This document shows, in pieces, positions 1 through 8,207 of a DNA stretch of 42,572 nt. Within the stretch, counting starts at the first letter, position 1, and each line of letters opens with the position of its first letter. This DNA comes from Paracoccus litorisediminis. Lineage in GTDB: Bacteria > Pseudomonadota > Alphaproteobacteria > Rhodobacterales > Rhodobacteraceae. Where the stretch lies: contig NZ_WMIG01000027.1 in the NCBI RefSeq assembly GCF_009711205.1, forward strand, positions 1-42,572, in the 5' to 3' direction. The position numbers were made by a program, and so were the translations under genes. The notes under the pieces were generated by a model. That model searched no databases, was not told the DNA's origin, and saw only the letters and a program-made list of their open reading frames with translations.

Positions 1-240
1 CCGCTTTCCCGCTCAGCAGCCGAGCAGGAAATCTATGAGAAGGTGATCCGCAATATGCCGGTCCTGGGTGAGGTGGTGATGAACCGGGCGATGTATACAA
101 GGCTCGACGGCCAGGGCCTACTGGGCGAGATCCGCAGGAGTACCAGGAACCCCGGCGTCGCCAGCCACCTCGGAACGGCGCTGCAGGAAATGGACGAAGT
201 CCTGGCCGAGCTCGACCGCACCATCCGGGAGGAGGCGTAA
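1..240 (+). CDS. C-terminal part of a ParA/VirC1-like ATPase (cut by window edge)
   Basis: Only the last 79 codons are visible; the frame is open from base 1, so the gene begins outside the window. The segment (IRNMPVLGEVVMNRAMYTRL, then a run to DRTIREEA) lines up with the C-terminus of the intact short ParA at 26723-27394, which has IPVFETAIVERAAYRDLFDF at the same place. That pattern is typical of VirC1/ParA-type Walker ATPases. Its stop overlaps the next start (TAATG), so the two genes are translationally coupled. Paired with the VirC2-like gene downstream, the likely role is in DNA transfer or plasmid partition. The Walker motifs are off-window, so the family call rests on the tail and the neighbour. 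Confidence 0.6.
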   Translation, partial: PLSRSAAEQEIYEKVIRNMPVLGEVVMNRAMYTRLDGQGLLGEIRRSTRNPGVASHLGTALQEMDEVLAELDRTIREEA

Positions 241-899
241 TGGCCAAGCTCAAATTACCGGGCCGGATCTCGGCCCCCGATCCCGGTTTCAGCCGGCGGC
301 TGGAATTCGAGACAGCGACCGGGCCGGAGGAAGACCCAGTACCCTTGCCCCCGGTGCCTGAGACGGGGTGCCCGCCCGAGATCGAGACCGCGACGACAGG
401 CGAAGCTGCCCAAGACCGGCATGCGACCGTGGCAGCGGTCATGGCGAAAGCTGCGCCCAGGCAAAAGCGCGGTGCCGTTTCGCGCCCCGGTGCCATCCCT
501 GCCCCGCCACGCGGGTTGCAGCGTGCAGGCGAGGAGATGGTAACGATCCGGGTACTCTATCGCCTGCCCGACGACTTGGTCGCCCGCGCCGCGATATGGG
601 CCGAGAAGGCGCGCTGCCCGACCGGAACCGTGCTCCGCCGCGCGATGGCGGACCTGCGCCCCGAGCTCGTCGCGGAACTCGAGGCCGCGATCGATTATCG
701 TGAGATCCCGGCCGAGCGGGCCCGGCAATCAGCGCATCGGTTCGACAGCTCCATCACCCTCTCCCGCGCCGCCCATGCCCGGCTTTGCGCCGAGATTGAT
801 CCCGAGGGTCTGGCCGGTTTGACCCCGGCGCTGTCGCGCTGGGTCCGGGCCAAGGTGATCGCGCATCTCGAGATCTGGCTCGCCCGCGCGGGCTACTGA
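240..899 (+). CDS. VirC2-like double ribbon-helix-helix DNA-binding protein
   Basis: 219 residues. The N-terminal ~95 residues are Pro/Gly/Ala-rich and look disordered. The C-terminal half has two units that read as ribbon-helix-helix folds: one starting at MVTIRVLYRLPDDLVARAA (about residues 100-135) and one around RFDSSITLSRAAHARLCAEI (about 165-200). Two tandem RHH units in one chain after a flexible N-terminus is the known architecture of Agrobacterium VirC2, which binds DNA near the T-DNA border and works with VirC1. The preceding ParA/VirC1-like tail overlaps it by one base, which matches a virC1-virC2 order. Sequence similarity to VirC2 is judged by eye, so a generic RHH partition partner is the main alternative. 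Confidence 0.55.
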   Translation: MAKLKLPGRISAPDPGFSRRLEFETATGPEEDPVPLPPVPETGCPPEIETATTGEAAQDRHATVAAVMAKAAPRQKRGAVSRPGAIPAPPRGLQRAGEEMVTIRVLYRLPDDLVARAAIWAEKARCPTGTVLRRAMADLRPELVAELEAAIDYREIPAERARQSAHRFDSSITLSRAAHARLCAEIDPEGLAGLTPALSRWVRAKVIAHLEIWLARAGY

Positions 900-1032
900 C
901 CGCGACCGGCGCGCTTCGCGACCGGCGCGAGTCTCATAAACGCAAATCCGGCTCGCCCGGATTTTCTGCTTCCCTGCTGGGGCCCGCCGCTGGACGCGAC
1001 AGGCCGAAACTTGGCGGGGAGATCGCGGGGCG

Positions 1033-1923
1033 CTATGCGGCCTCGCCTTGTTCGAACGGCTTGGCCTCTCCGGCGCAACCCAACAGGAAATCTGCCGCTT
1101 TCTGCGCCTCGGTCGCGGCCTTGAAGATCAGCCGCTTGTCATCTTGCAGCGCGCGCAGCCAGCTTTCGACATAGGCCGCCGATTGGCCAAAGTCCGGGGT
1201 CAGGCCAAGCTGGGCGCAGAGCATGCAATTGCCAATCTCGGCAATCAACTCCTCGAAGGCATACGCCTTGCGCGCGGCAAAACGACCGAGCCGGTCAAGG
1301 CGGGTGCCATGGCCAGACCAATGGCAGGCCTCATGCGCCAGCGTCCCGTAAAATCCAGCCGCGTCATAGAAGCTCGAGATCGGCGGCATATGGATAAAAT
1401 CCGCCTGCGGATCGTAATAGGCCTGCGGCACTGGGGTGATACGGATATCGGCCCCGGTCGCGGCGAAAAAAGCCTCAAGGCGCGGGTCGGGCTCAGTACC
1501 GAGATCGCGGGCCGGTTCAGCAGCCGCGGCATAAAACTCCTCGGGCAAACCATCGATCTGATCGGCATTGAAGACGCGATAGCTCTTCAAATAGGGGATG
1601 CGCTTCTCGGTCCCGCTGTCCTCGTCCTCACGCGCGAGCGTGCCATATTTGACCACGGTGGCGCTTTTCTCGCCCTTGCGGACCTGACCGCCTGCGGCCT
1701 CGGCCTGCCTATAGGTGAACCAATAAGCGCTACCATAGCCTTGCGCCGATGCGGCAAGCCAGAGCATCAGCACATTGATGCCGCGATAGGCCTCGCCATT
1801 GCCGCGCAAGGGCATCTGTGCCGCCTTGCCTTCGCCGGTCCAGGGCTTGCGCCATGCCGGGCTGCCCGCCTCAAGACTGGCAATGATGCTGTCGGTCACC
1901 TGCTGATAAAGATCGTATGCCAT
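1033..1923 (-). CDS. ardC: ArdC-family antirestriction protein with zincin-like peptidase domain
   Basis: 296 residues starting MAYDLYQQVTDSIIASLEAG; the ATG at 1923 follows a GGAGGG ribosome site, so the longer open frame to 2070 is not used. The N-terminal ~130 residues match the ArdC N-terminal (ssDNA-binding) domain, with the typical PWRKPW-like (PAWRKPW) and RGINVLMLW stretches. The C-terminal half carries a metallopeptidase motif HEACH in the context LAHEACHWSGHGTRL, and EELIAEIGNCMLC downstream, where a third zinc ligand is expected. ArdC proteins are carried by conjugative plasmids, bind single-stranded DNA and protect incoming plasmid DNA from host restriction. Length is normal for the family. 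It stands alone on the minus strand, in line with early expression after entry. Confidence 0.9.
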   Translation of the reverse strand: MAYDLYQQVTDSIIASLEAGSPAWRKPWTGEGKAAQMPLRGNGEAYRGINVLMLWLAASAQGYGSAYWFTYRQAEAAGGQVRKGEKSATVVKYGTLAREDEDSGTEKRIPYLKSYRVFNADQIDGLPEEFYAAAAEPARDLGTEPDPRLEAFFAATGADIRITPVPQAYYDPQADFIHMPPISSFYDAAGFYGTLAHEACHWSGHGTRLDRLGRFAARKAYAFEELIAEIGNCMLCAQLGLTPDFGQSAAYVESWLRALQDDKRLIFKAATEAQKAADFLLGCAGEAKPFEQGEAA

Positions 1924-2382
1924 GTTCGGCCCTCCAATGCTGTCGCGGCGTTGGGCCTCTCGCCCCTTCGTCCGCTTTGGGCGGAGCCTTTCCGTCTGTT
2001 CTCTGGAAAACCTCCGTGTTTTCCGGAGGGCAGAGCGGGAAGGGCAAAGCCCGGCCCGTGGCCCCGGCACGGGCGGTCATGGGGCGCGGGACCGGGGTGG
2101 TGCGGCCCGCAGCGCAGGAGCGCGAGGACACGGCCCGAGCACGCGACGACGCGCGTCGGCGCGGCGCTGGCCCATTGATCCGACCGCGCCGGGGATGCCA
2201 GGCGGAAAGTTCTGGATTGGAAAAGACCGCGGTGCGGCGGTGAGCCGGGCCCTGGCCCGGTCGATCCTCCGCCCCGACAATTTCCCGGCTCGGGCCGTGC
2301 CGCAGGCGCGGACCTCATTGGATCATGAAAGGATCATCGTTCCCTTCCGCCGCCAATATGGCAGGCACCCAACGGGAGGCGG
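1924..2382. other. Non-coding stretch upstream of ardC
   Basis: About 460 GC-rich bases that should include the ardC promoter. Overlapping open frames on both strands are explained by GC content and none has a good start signal. I see no clear promoter boxes, terminator or repeat here. Confidence 0.3.
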
Positions 2383-2502
2383 ATGACAAACCCGCCACTC
2401 AGGGCTTACGCCCTGCGTGACAGCAGCGAAGACGACGCGCGGGAGCTATTCTCCGCCGCTGACGACGGCGAACTGCCGCGAGAATCCGCCGAGGAACCAT
2501 AG
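2383..2502 (+). CDS. Possible 39-residue small protein
   Basis: An ATG preceded by GGGAGG at good spacing opens a 39-codon frame (MTNPPLRAYALRDSSEDD... ending ESAEEP). The product is very acidic, with Asp/Glu clusters (SSEDDARELF, DDGELPRESAEEP). It lies 67 bases before the next small gene on the same strand. I know no family for it; acidic small proteins on mobile elements are sometimes DNA mimics, but nothing here proves that. The ribosome site is the main support. Confidence 0.35.
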   Translation: MTNPPLRAYALRDSSEDDARELFSAADDGELPRESAEEP

Positions 2503-2569
2503 AGCGGTGGTCTCGTTGCGCTCATACAACTATTGCGTGCCTTCAGAATCATGGAAAGGAAGCCAAGGG

Positions 2570-2818
2570 ATGCAACTCGACAGTCAGGCTCGCGCCAGAT
2601 TGCTCGCCTCCATCTCCGGTGCTGCGCAATCATTGAACGAACTCAACACCGCATTGCATTCCGCCGACCTTGCCAACCTGCAGGGAAAGGTGGCGGCGAT
2701 GATGGCCGGTGAGATCATCCTGTTGCGACAGGTCACCGCACAGCTATTCGGGGTCGAGTTGCCGCATGACCTGATCCAGATCAGCGAGGCGCTGGCCCGC
2801 ATCCCTGAACAAGCTTGA
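2570..2818 (+). CDS. Small hypothetical protein, mostly helical
   Basis: 82 residues from the ATG at 2570 (MQLDSQARARLLASISGAAQ...), preceded by AAGGGA-like purines. The open frame reaches 2417, but that extension has no ribosome site and atypical composition. The sequence predicts two or three amphipathic helices (LNELNTALHSADLANLQGKV; MMAGEIILLRQVTAQLFG) with no Cys or catalytic motif, so a small regulatory or structural protein is more likely than an enzyme. Family not recognised. It may form a two-gene unit with the small acidic frame at 2383-2502. Confidence 0.55.
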   Translation: MQLDSQARARLLASISGAAQSLNELNTALHSADLANLQGKVAAMMAGEIILLRQVTAQLFGVELPHDLIQISEALARIPEQA

Positions 2819-2898
2819 TGCAGCGACCACTGCTGCCGACAAGCGCAACCCGCGACGTGTTTGCGCTGCGCTGCGCTGAAACCTGATTGCTCCGCTGC

Positions 2899-3159
2899 TC
2901 AGCTCCGATAGCCGCGCCTGCGCTTGGCGGCGGCAAGCCGCAGCAGCGCATTGATCGCCAGCCCCTCATCGGCATGCGCTTCGCTCCATTGCTGCCCTGG
3001 CCTGCCGATCCGCCCCCATTGCCGCACCAGACTGGCGCCGCCGAAGAGATCGGGCTCGACCGCGAGGCGATAGAAGCGCCACATATTGCGCTCGGGATCG
3101 ATCCGCCGCAGCACCATCTCGCGCGGAAACACATCGATCTGATCTTCAAGATCGCGCAT
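2899..3159 (-). CDS. WGR-domain protein
   Basis: 86 residues from the ATG at 3159 (MRDLEDQIDVFPREMVLRRI); a TTG at 3177 in the same frame is a possible alternative. The core SLVRQWGRIGRPGQQ contains the Trp-Gly-Arg signature that names the WGR domain, preceded by the usual NMWRFYRLAVEPDLFGG strand region. WGR domains occur in PARPs, in polyA polymerase-like and MolR-type proteins, and as stand-alone ~85-residue proteins on alphaproteobacterial plasmids; the domain is thought to bind nucleic acid. The single-domain form on the plasmid backbone next to ardC fits this last group. The exact role is unknown. Confidence 0.8.
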   Translation of the reverse strand: MRDLEDQIDVFPREMVLRRIDPERNMWRFYRLAVEPDLFGGASLVRQWGRIGRPGQQWSEAHADEGLAINALLRLAAAKRRRGYRS

Positions 3160-3354
3160 CGACAGCCTGACCTCCAAGCCGGGCCAGAATAGCAGCAGCA
3201 GGCATCCCTCGCCAAGATGCTGAACTTTGGGCCTCTCTTACATTTTGGGTGCGATGTAAGCGTCTTCCTGTGGCGACATAGAATGGCCTCGCCATTTACG
3301 GGGCCAAGGCGCGCGTCACCACGAAGCCAGGTTCTAGTTTCGTGATCATGGTCA

Positions 3355-3376
3355 CGGCGGCGCGTTTGCGCCGCCG
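3355..3376. other. Perfect GC-rich hairpin
   Basis: Nine-base arms CGGCGGCGC and GCGCCGCCG enclose GTTT. No T-run follows on either strand, so it is not a classic intrinsic terminator. It sits between the decayed gene ending at 3440 and the WGR gene. Confidence 0.5.
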
Positions 3377-3439
3377 ACCGATAAAGGGAATGGCCGGGCC
3401 ATTGGCCCCGCCGCGTTTCAGGACCCTGCCTTCGGGCAG

Positions 3440-3870
3440 TCAATTGGCGATACGGCTGGCCTGTTCCTCGGTGACGCCAAGCGCCTCGCGGGTGGCGGGC
3501 TCAGAGACGAGACTCTCCAATTGCGCCGCCTTTTCGGATTTCTTGAGCCTGTCGAAAGCCAAGGTGCTCGGCGCATCTGCCGCAATATCCAAGAGCTCGC
3601 GCCAGATCTGCGACAGATAGGACCCCGAAACCCGCGAGAAGAAACTCACGGCATTGGGCGTCCAGATCTCGCGGGACCGGGGCTAGGTCTCCTGCACGAT
3701 CAGCGCGGCCACCTTTTTCTCGCCACGCTGATACTGCGCGGCGAGAAGCGCGTGAGTTCGCCCCGGAAATATGCGCGGCCTTTCTGCCGGAAAGCCCGGA
3801 AGCTCTTGCCGAGATCTTTGCCCTACATCGCACGGGCTAGGCTTGAAACGGAAACATAGAAGTTCAAAAC
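3440..3870 (-). pseudogene. Decayed plasmid gene, 3' part (possible ParB-type backbone protein)
   Basis: Reading leftward from about 3840, a coherent sequence runs in pieces: a frame with GKDLGKSFRAFRQKGRAYFR and GELT, a frame jump near 3745 into HALLAAQYQRGEKKVAALIV then QET, an in-frame TAG near 3684, then IWTPNAVSFFSRVSGSYLSQ and a tail to EEQASRIAN at 3440. At least one frameshift and one stop break it, and the 5' part is missing. The tail resembles C-terminal segments of large ParB-domain proteins carried by alphaproteobacterial conjugative plasmids, but I am not certain of the family. The remnant abuts the opposite-strand ABC-F fragment near 3873, which marks an old junction. Confidence 0.5.
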
Positions 3871-3872
3871 AC

Positions 3873-4271
3873 CTCAACCTGCCTTTCGCGCTGCTGGATC
3901 AGCATGCGCGGCTGCTCGATTCGGCCCTCACCCTGCGCGACAATTTCCGGCGCCTTAACCCCGTGGCGGATACACATATGGCCCATGCGGCACTGGCCCG
4001 CTTCGGATTCCGTGCGGCGGATGCCTTGCGTGACGCGTGCGAATTGAGCGGGGGCGAGCGTTTGCGCGCTGGTCTAGCCTGTGCCCTCGGAGCCACCCCG
4101 CCGCCGATGCTTCTGATGCTGGACGAGCCGACCAATCACCTAGATCTGGACAGCATCGCGGCGTTGGAGGCCGCGCTGGCGGGTTATGACGGTGCGGTTC
4201 TGGCTATCAGCCCCGACGCAGCATTCCTTGGATCGCTCGCACCAGACAGAACGATTCATCTTGGGAAATGA
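3873..4271 (+). pseudogene. ABC-F ATPase remnant (C-terminal half of second ATPase domain)
   Basis: Homology starts at about LNLPFALLDQHARLLDSALT and runs to the stop. It contains the ABC signature (ELSGGERLRAGLACAL) and Walker B followed by the ABC-F hallmark (MLLMLDEPTNHLDLDS). The Walker A and the entire first ATPase domain are missing: about 130 residues remain of the usual 500-600. The open frame extends upstream to 3771, but that stretch is unrelated sequence antisense to the neighbouring remnant. ABC-F proteins act on ribosomes and are not transporters; this piece cannot bind ATP normally and is a relic. Confidence 0.8.
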
Positions 4272-4541
4272 CCGCTTTGTCCGCATCATGATATGTATTC
4301 TTTCCTGAAGGTGTCGCGACGAGGCGATGGATCACGCGGCCGTAGTCGATGTCGTGCGGCTTCGGTGCAGGGTTCACGCAGCATGCTGGCCTGTGCGGGA
4401 AGCCTGTCACCCGCTCTTGCTACCCGCGCAGAATGCATGGCTGCTTTGCCGATTGAACGACTACTTTCCGTGAGATGCCCGACCTATCTCCCTCTTGTCG
4501 CAACATGCCCGATGGATGGGCAAGATGAAAAAGGTGCTAAG

Positions 4542-4736
4542 ATGTCTGCTGTCGAAATGAGCCATAGCCGTGCTGCCGGTGGCTTGGGTCTTGCCTTTTT
4601 CCGCGTGACCACGATGGTTTCCGCTTGGAACGACGCCCGCATCACCCGCCGCGAATTGAGCCAGCTGACGGATCGCGAGTTGAGCGATATCGGCCTGACC
4701 CGCAGCGATATCGAGCGTGTTGCTCGCAGCGTCTGA
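4542..4736 (+). CDS. DUF1127 family small protein
   Basis: 64 residues from the ATG at 4542. The C-terminal half is the DUF1127 motif: RRELSQLTDRELSDIGLTRS then DIERVARSV, an Arg-rich helix pair. The N-terminal part (GGLGLAFFRVTTMVSAWNDA) is a spacer helix. DUF1127 (YjiS-like) proteins are common in alphaproteobacteria; some bind RNA or affect phosphate and carbon metabolism and small-RNA turnover, though this one is not characterised. A strong intrinsic terminator follows 23 bases after the stop, so it is a monocistronic unit. A longer upstream frame (from 4293) has no family support. Confidence 0.85.
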   Translation: MSAVEMSHSRAAGGLGLAFFRVTTMVSAWNDARITRRELSQLTDRELSDIGLTRSDIERVARSV

Positions 4737-4759
4737 AGCAATTCAGATCGATGAACAGA

Positions 4760-4786
4760 CCCCGCGGCGATGCCTCGGGGGTTTTT
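4760..4786 (+). terminator. Intrinsic terminator after the DUF1127 gene
   Basis: Stem CCCCG-C-GGC, loop GAT, GCC-T-CGGGG, followed by GTTTTTC. The stem has eight GC pairs plus a C/T mismatch, and the T-run is well placed for plus-strand transcription. Confidence 0.85.
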
Positions 4787-5236
4787 CATACGCGGGCGAT
4801 GTAAATCCGAAGCGCGATGCTTGCCATCAACGCTCCGCTCGGTCGCCTTGAGGATGCCGCATGGTCCGAGGCATGCCTTTCCATGGCAAGAAATCCCAAA
4901 GGTAGCCTTTTAGCCTCGCCCACTTCGTGGGCGTTAGGTGTTTTGGCGCATAGTTTGCCGGAGTAAGGTGCCAAACCCGGATTTCAGAAGCCTATTCCGA
5001 TACTCACGCGACCTTGTGCAGTGCCGCCATAAACCCCGGACCATCTGCTTGAGGTAAACTGATGCGAGATATCTTCTCCGGCTGACCTCCCTGCCTGCAG
5101 CATTCTTCAGGCGTTGATAGTTACGTACAACGCCTGAACAAGCCGCGACTGAACCTCGCATTAGGCCCCTGCGTCATGTCTGCGCGGGAGCTTTAGATTG
5201 CCGAAAGCTTCCGGATTGGCGTGATACTCCAACCTT
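4787..5236. other. Non-coding stretch with two perfect inverted repeats
   Basis: No convincing gene. Two exact hairpins stand out: CGCCCAC-TTC-GTGGGCG at 4917-4933, and an 11-base arm pair TTCAGGCGTTG / CAACGCCTGAA at 5106-5138 around an 11-base centre. Neither is followed by a T-run on either strand. The region lies beyond the 3' end of the catabolic operon, so one of them may still help end transcription or serve as a mobile-element or protein-binding site. Confidence 0.4.
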
Positions 5237-6328
5237 TCAGATGGAGGTCAGGGACGCGGCGATGAAGCGTTCCTGATCACCACCGTAATTGTAGTAGTAG
5301 ACCGAGAGCAGTTTGCCCTCATCCGTCACCACGCTGCGGGGATAGCCAAGGTCCGACATGCCGCCATCCTGACGCAGAATGATGTCATCGCTCCAGGTCG
5401 CGCCCTCGTCGCTGCTGGTGCGGGCGCGCAAGCCAAAGGGTGCGTCGCGATAGCCAAAGACGACCACCAACCGCCCGTCAGGCAGACGGTTCAGCGTGGG
5501 CGGGTTGCCAGCATAGCCAGTATTCGGCACCGGACGGCCGATATAGTCCCAGCTCTTGCCTTGGTCACTGGACAGATAGGCGTCGATCCATGCCTTGCGG
5601 TCCGGCCCCTTGCCTGGCGTCGAGCAGCGCACCAGTGTCAGCACCGAGCCATCCGTTCGCCGGATCGAGGCGGGCATGATGCAGAAACCGTCGGGTTCGT
5701 CGCCAATATAACCCTCAAAGGTGAAGCTCTGTCCGCCATCGCGGGTGCGGGCGCAAAAGACGCGCCCCTCGCGCCCGTTGGATTTCGTCGCGGTCAGCAG
5801 GAAAAGCGCGTCCTGCGGCCCCAATGGCACGATATCCGTGCGTGCAGAAATTCCCGGCTGGCCCAGATTGCCCATTCGCCATGGACCGCGCCATGTCCGT
5901 CCACGATCCTGACTGACATAGAACCAGCTTAGCGCATCGCCGAAAAGCCCGGTACGGGCACACATGACCAACGTTTCAGGGTCGGTGAAATCCACCGGAT
6001 GGTCCAGCGGGCGCAGGTCGCGATCCGCGTCGATGCCGGGCTGTGCCTCAAGCGCGGGGATCACATGCTCATCGCCCGACAGCGTCTGGCTGCCAGGGAC
6101 GAAGCCGTTGAACCGCTCCAGTGCCCATGTCCGGCCGCCGTCAAGGCTGCGGGCCTGAACGGGGATAAAGGGGCGGGTTTTGTCGCGGGCATGTAGATCT
6201 TCGGACGTGCCGCGATAACCATAGGTAAAGACGCAGACTGCCTCTTTGCCCCAGATCCACAAACCGTAGTTGGCAGGCCAAGCAGCGAAATGGTCCTGCT
6301 GGCGATAGACTTCGAAATTCTCGATCAT
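5237..6328 (-). CDS. Sialidase-fold (BNR/Asp-box) protein
   Basis: 363 residues from the ATG at 6328, which follows GGAAGGAG; the frame to 6415 overlaps the upstream gene and is not used. Five Asp-box repeats (S-x-D-x-G-x-T-W type) are spread through the chain: SLDGGRTW, SQDRGRTW, TRDGGQSF, SSDQGKSW and SSDEGATW, the mark of a six-bladed sialidase beta-propeller. I see no signal peptide, so it is probably cytoplasmic. It is the last gene of an ABC-importer operon, which suggests it processes the imported sugar or sugar derivative. The sialidase fold also covers other glycoside hydrolases, lyases and non-enzymes; the catalytic Arg triad and Tyr/Glu cannot be assigned with confidence, so sialic acid is not established as substrate. 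Confidence 0.8.
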   Translation of the reverse strand: MIENFEVYRQQDHFAAWPANYGLWIWGKEAVCVFTYGYRGTSEDLHARDKTRPFIPVQARSLDGGRTWALERFNGFVPGSQTLSGDEHVIPALEAQPGIDADRDLRPLDHPVDFTDPETLVMCARTGLFGDALSWFYVSQDRGRTWRGPWRMGNLGQPGISARTDIVPLGPQDALFLLTATKSNGREGRVFCARTRDGGQSFTFEGYIGDEPDGFCIMPASIRRTDGSVLTLVRCSTPGKGPDRKAWIDAYLSSDQGKSWDYIGRPVPNTGYAGNPPTLNRLPDGRLVVVFGYRDAPFGLRARTSSDEGATWSDDIILRQDGGMSDLGYPRSVVTDEGKLLSVYYYNYGGDQERFIAASLTSI

Positions 6329-6383
6329 GGGAACTCCTTCCGCGCGCGGGGACGGCGCAGGTTTCTTCTGTGGGAGGGTAGGC

Positions 6384-7310
6384 TCAGCCCTTGACGCCGC
6401 TCGACACCGCGCCATCCACGACGTGCCGCTGAGCGAAGAGATAGGCGAGAATGACGGGCGTGGTGATCAACGTGGCCATGGCCATGACGACGTTCCAGCG
6501 CGCATCCGGGCCGCTTTGCAAAAGCTGCAACCCAAGCTGCAACGTGGCCATGTCCCGCTGCGAAGTCAGGATCAGCGGCCAGACGAATTCGTTCCATGCG
6601 CTCTGAAAGCTCAGGACACCCAGCACGGCCAGCGACGGTTTCGCCAGTGGCAGCAGCACCCGGCGGAAGATGGTGAATGACGAGGCACCGTCCAGACGGG
6701 CGGATTCCTCATATTCCATCGGAATGCGGGTAAAGAACTGGCGCATCATAAAGATGCCAAAGGGGGTGGCGGCCGTGGGCAGGATCATGCCCCAATAGGT
6801 GTTGAGCAGCCCCGTTCCCCCGGAACCCAACCAGTCATTGCCGCCCGCGAACGGGATTTTCTGCACGATCAGGTAGACTGGTACGATCTGGCTTTGCGCC
6901 GGAACCATCAGCAGGCCAACGACCAGCGCAAAGACGATATTGCGGCCGGCGAATTGCATTCGCGCCAGCGCATAGCCCGCCATCGAACAGAAGACGAGGT
7001 TCGAGATCGTCGAGCCCCCCGCATAGATCAGGCTGTTGATCAGTTGCCGCCCCGCATCCGGCGCGTTCAATGCATCCCGGTAATTCTGCCATTCAAAGCC
7101 GTCGGGTACAAAGCTCAGGGGAAAGCGGAAGATCTCCTGATCGGTCTTGAACGAGGTGGAAACCATCCAAAGGAACGGCATCATCGTCATGATGGCGGCA
7201 AAGACGAGCAGCGCATAGCCCACGATCTTCGCTGGACTGTAGCTGCGAAAGGACCGGGCGCGGGCGGCGGCCCGGCGTTCGATGGCGACGTGTTGGGCAA
7301 GAGCGGTCAT
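6384..7310 (-). CDS. Carbohydrate ABC transporter permease, MalG type
   Basis: 308 residues with about six hydrophobic segments (e.g. YALLVFAAIMTMMPFLWMVS near the N-terminus). The cytoplasmic EAA loop that docks to the ATPase reads YEESARLDGASSFTIFRRVL LP (about residues 200-222). The family is CUT1 inner-membrane permeases. The start overlaps the stop of the partner permease by ATGA, so the two are translationally coupled. A partner subunit, a binding protein and an ATPase are all present upstream, so the importer is complete. Substrate is not readable from the sequence; neighbours suggest a sugar or sugar-acid derivative. Confidence 0.92.
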   Translation of the reverse strand: MTALAQHVAIERRAAARARSFRSYSPAKIVGYALLVFAAIMTMMPFLWMVSTSFKTDQEIFRFPLSFVPDGFEWQNYRDALNAPDAGRQLINSLIYAGGSTISNLVFCSMAGYALARMQFAGRNIVFALVVGLLMVPAQSQIVPVYLIVQKIPFAGGNDWLGSGGTGLLNTYWGMILPTAATPFGIFMMRQFFTRIPMEYEESARLDGASSFTIFRRVLLPLAKPSLAVLGVLSFQSAWNEFVWPLILTSQRDMATLQLGLQLLQSGPDARWNVVMAMATLITTPVILAYLFAQRHVVDGAVSSGVKG

Positions 7311-8197
7311 CCGTCCTTCCTCTTCATGATGCGCGTCCCGATCAGGGAAAAGGCAAGGATGGTCAGGAACAGCACCGTGGACATCGCCGCGCCATAGCCG
7401 AATTCGGTATGGGCGAAGGCGGTCTGATACATCTGGTAGACGACGGTCTCGGTCGATCCCAGCGGGCCACCCTGCGTCATCACATAAATCGCTCCGAAGA
7501 CCTGAAAGGTCTGCACGATCAGGATGATCAGCAGATAGAAGGTGACCGAGGACAGCATTGGCACGGTGATGCGGAAGAAAATCTTGTGCGGGGGCGCGCC
7601 ATCCAGACGCGCCGCCTCATAGACATCGTTGGGGATGTCCTGCAGACCGGCCAGATAGATGATCATCGCCGTGCCAAAATCCCGCCAGATCGCCATGACG
7701 ATCAGCGAGTTGAGCGCCAGCGAGGGGTCTTGCAACCACGGGCGCGGCGTTAGCCCCAGCCCTGCCAGAGCGTTGTTCAGCGGCCCGGCATACGGCTCAT
7801 AAAGATAGGCCCAGACCACGGCGGCGGCGATGAGCGAGGTCAGCACCGGTAGGTAAAAGATGGTGCGGAACGCGATCCGTCCCGGCACCTTGCGGTTCAG
7901 CGCGACCGCCGCCAGCATCCCTAGCGCCATCGTCGGGAAGGTGACGCCGAGCGTGTAATGGATCGTGTTCGCCACTGCCTGACCAAACTTTTCATCGGCC
8001 AGAAGTTTGATGTAATTGTCGAACCCCACCCAATTCGTCGGGTGCAGGAAAGAGACATCGGTGAAGCTCATCACCAGTGTCGCCGCTGCGGGCAGCAGCA
8101 GCGACATGAACAGGATGACCAACGCCGGGGCCAGAAAGGCATAGGCGCTCCAGTTCTGCTGGAAGCTGACTTCCTTTGGCTTTTGCTCGAACGCCAT
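7307..8197 (-). CDS. Carbohydrate ABC transporter permease, MalF type
   Basis: 296 residues with six predicted membrane segments (AFLAPALVILFMSLLLPAAA near the start; SVTFYLLIILIVQTFQVFGA late). The EAA loop is YEAARLDGAPPHKIFFRITV at about residues 195-215. It pairs with the MalG-type permease that overlaps its stop codon to form the membrane channel of a CUT1 importer. It starts 10 bases after the binding-protein gene with an AAGGGC ribosome site, consistent with a single operon. Length and motif placement are normal for the family. Confidence 0.92.
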   Translation of the reverse strand: MAFEQKPKEVSFQQNWSAYAFLAPALVILFMSLLLPAAATLVMSFTDVSFLHPTNWVGFDNYIKLLADEKFGQAVANTIHYTLGVTFPTMALGMLAAVALNRKVPGRIAFRTIFYLPVLTSLIAAAVVWAYLYEPYAGPLNNALAGLGLTPRPWLQDPSLALNSLIVMAIWRDFGTAMIIYLAGLQDIPNDVYEAARLDGAPPHKIFFRITVPMLSSVTFYLLIILIVQTFQVFGAIYVMTQGGPLGSTETVVYQMYQTAFAHTEFGYGAAMSTVLFLTILAFSLIGTRIMKRKDG

Positions 8198-8207
8198 GCC
8201 CTTGCCC

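Noticed and set aside
1048..2178. Long plus-strand open frame of 376 codons
   Set aside because: It is antisense to ardC, which has clear domain motifs and a ribosome site. The frame is a by-product of GC-rich third positions.
2781..3443. Minus-strand open frame of 220 codons across the WGR gene
   Set aside because: The WGR domain is in another frame with a clear signature; this frame is Cys/Arg-rich and matches no family.
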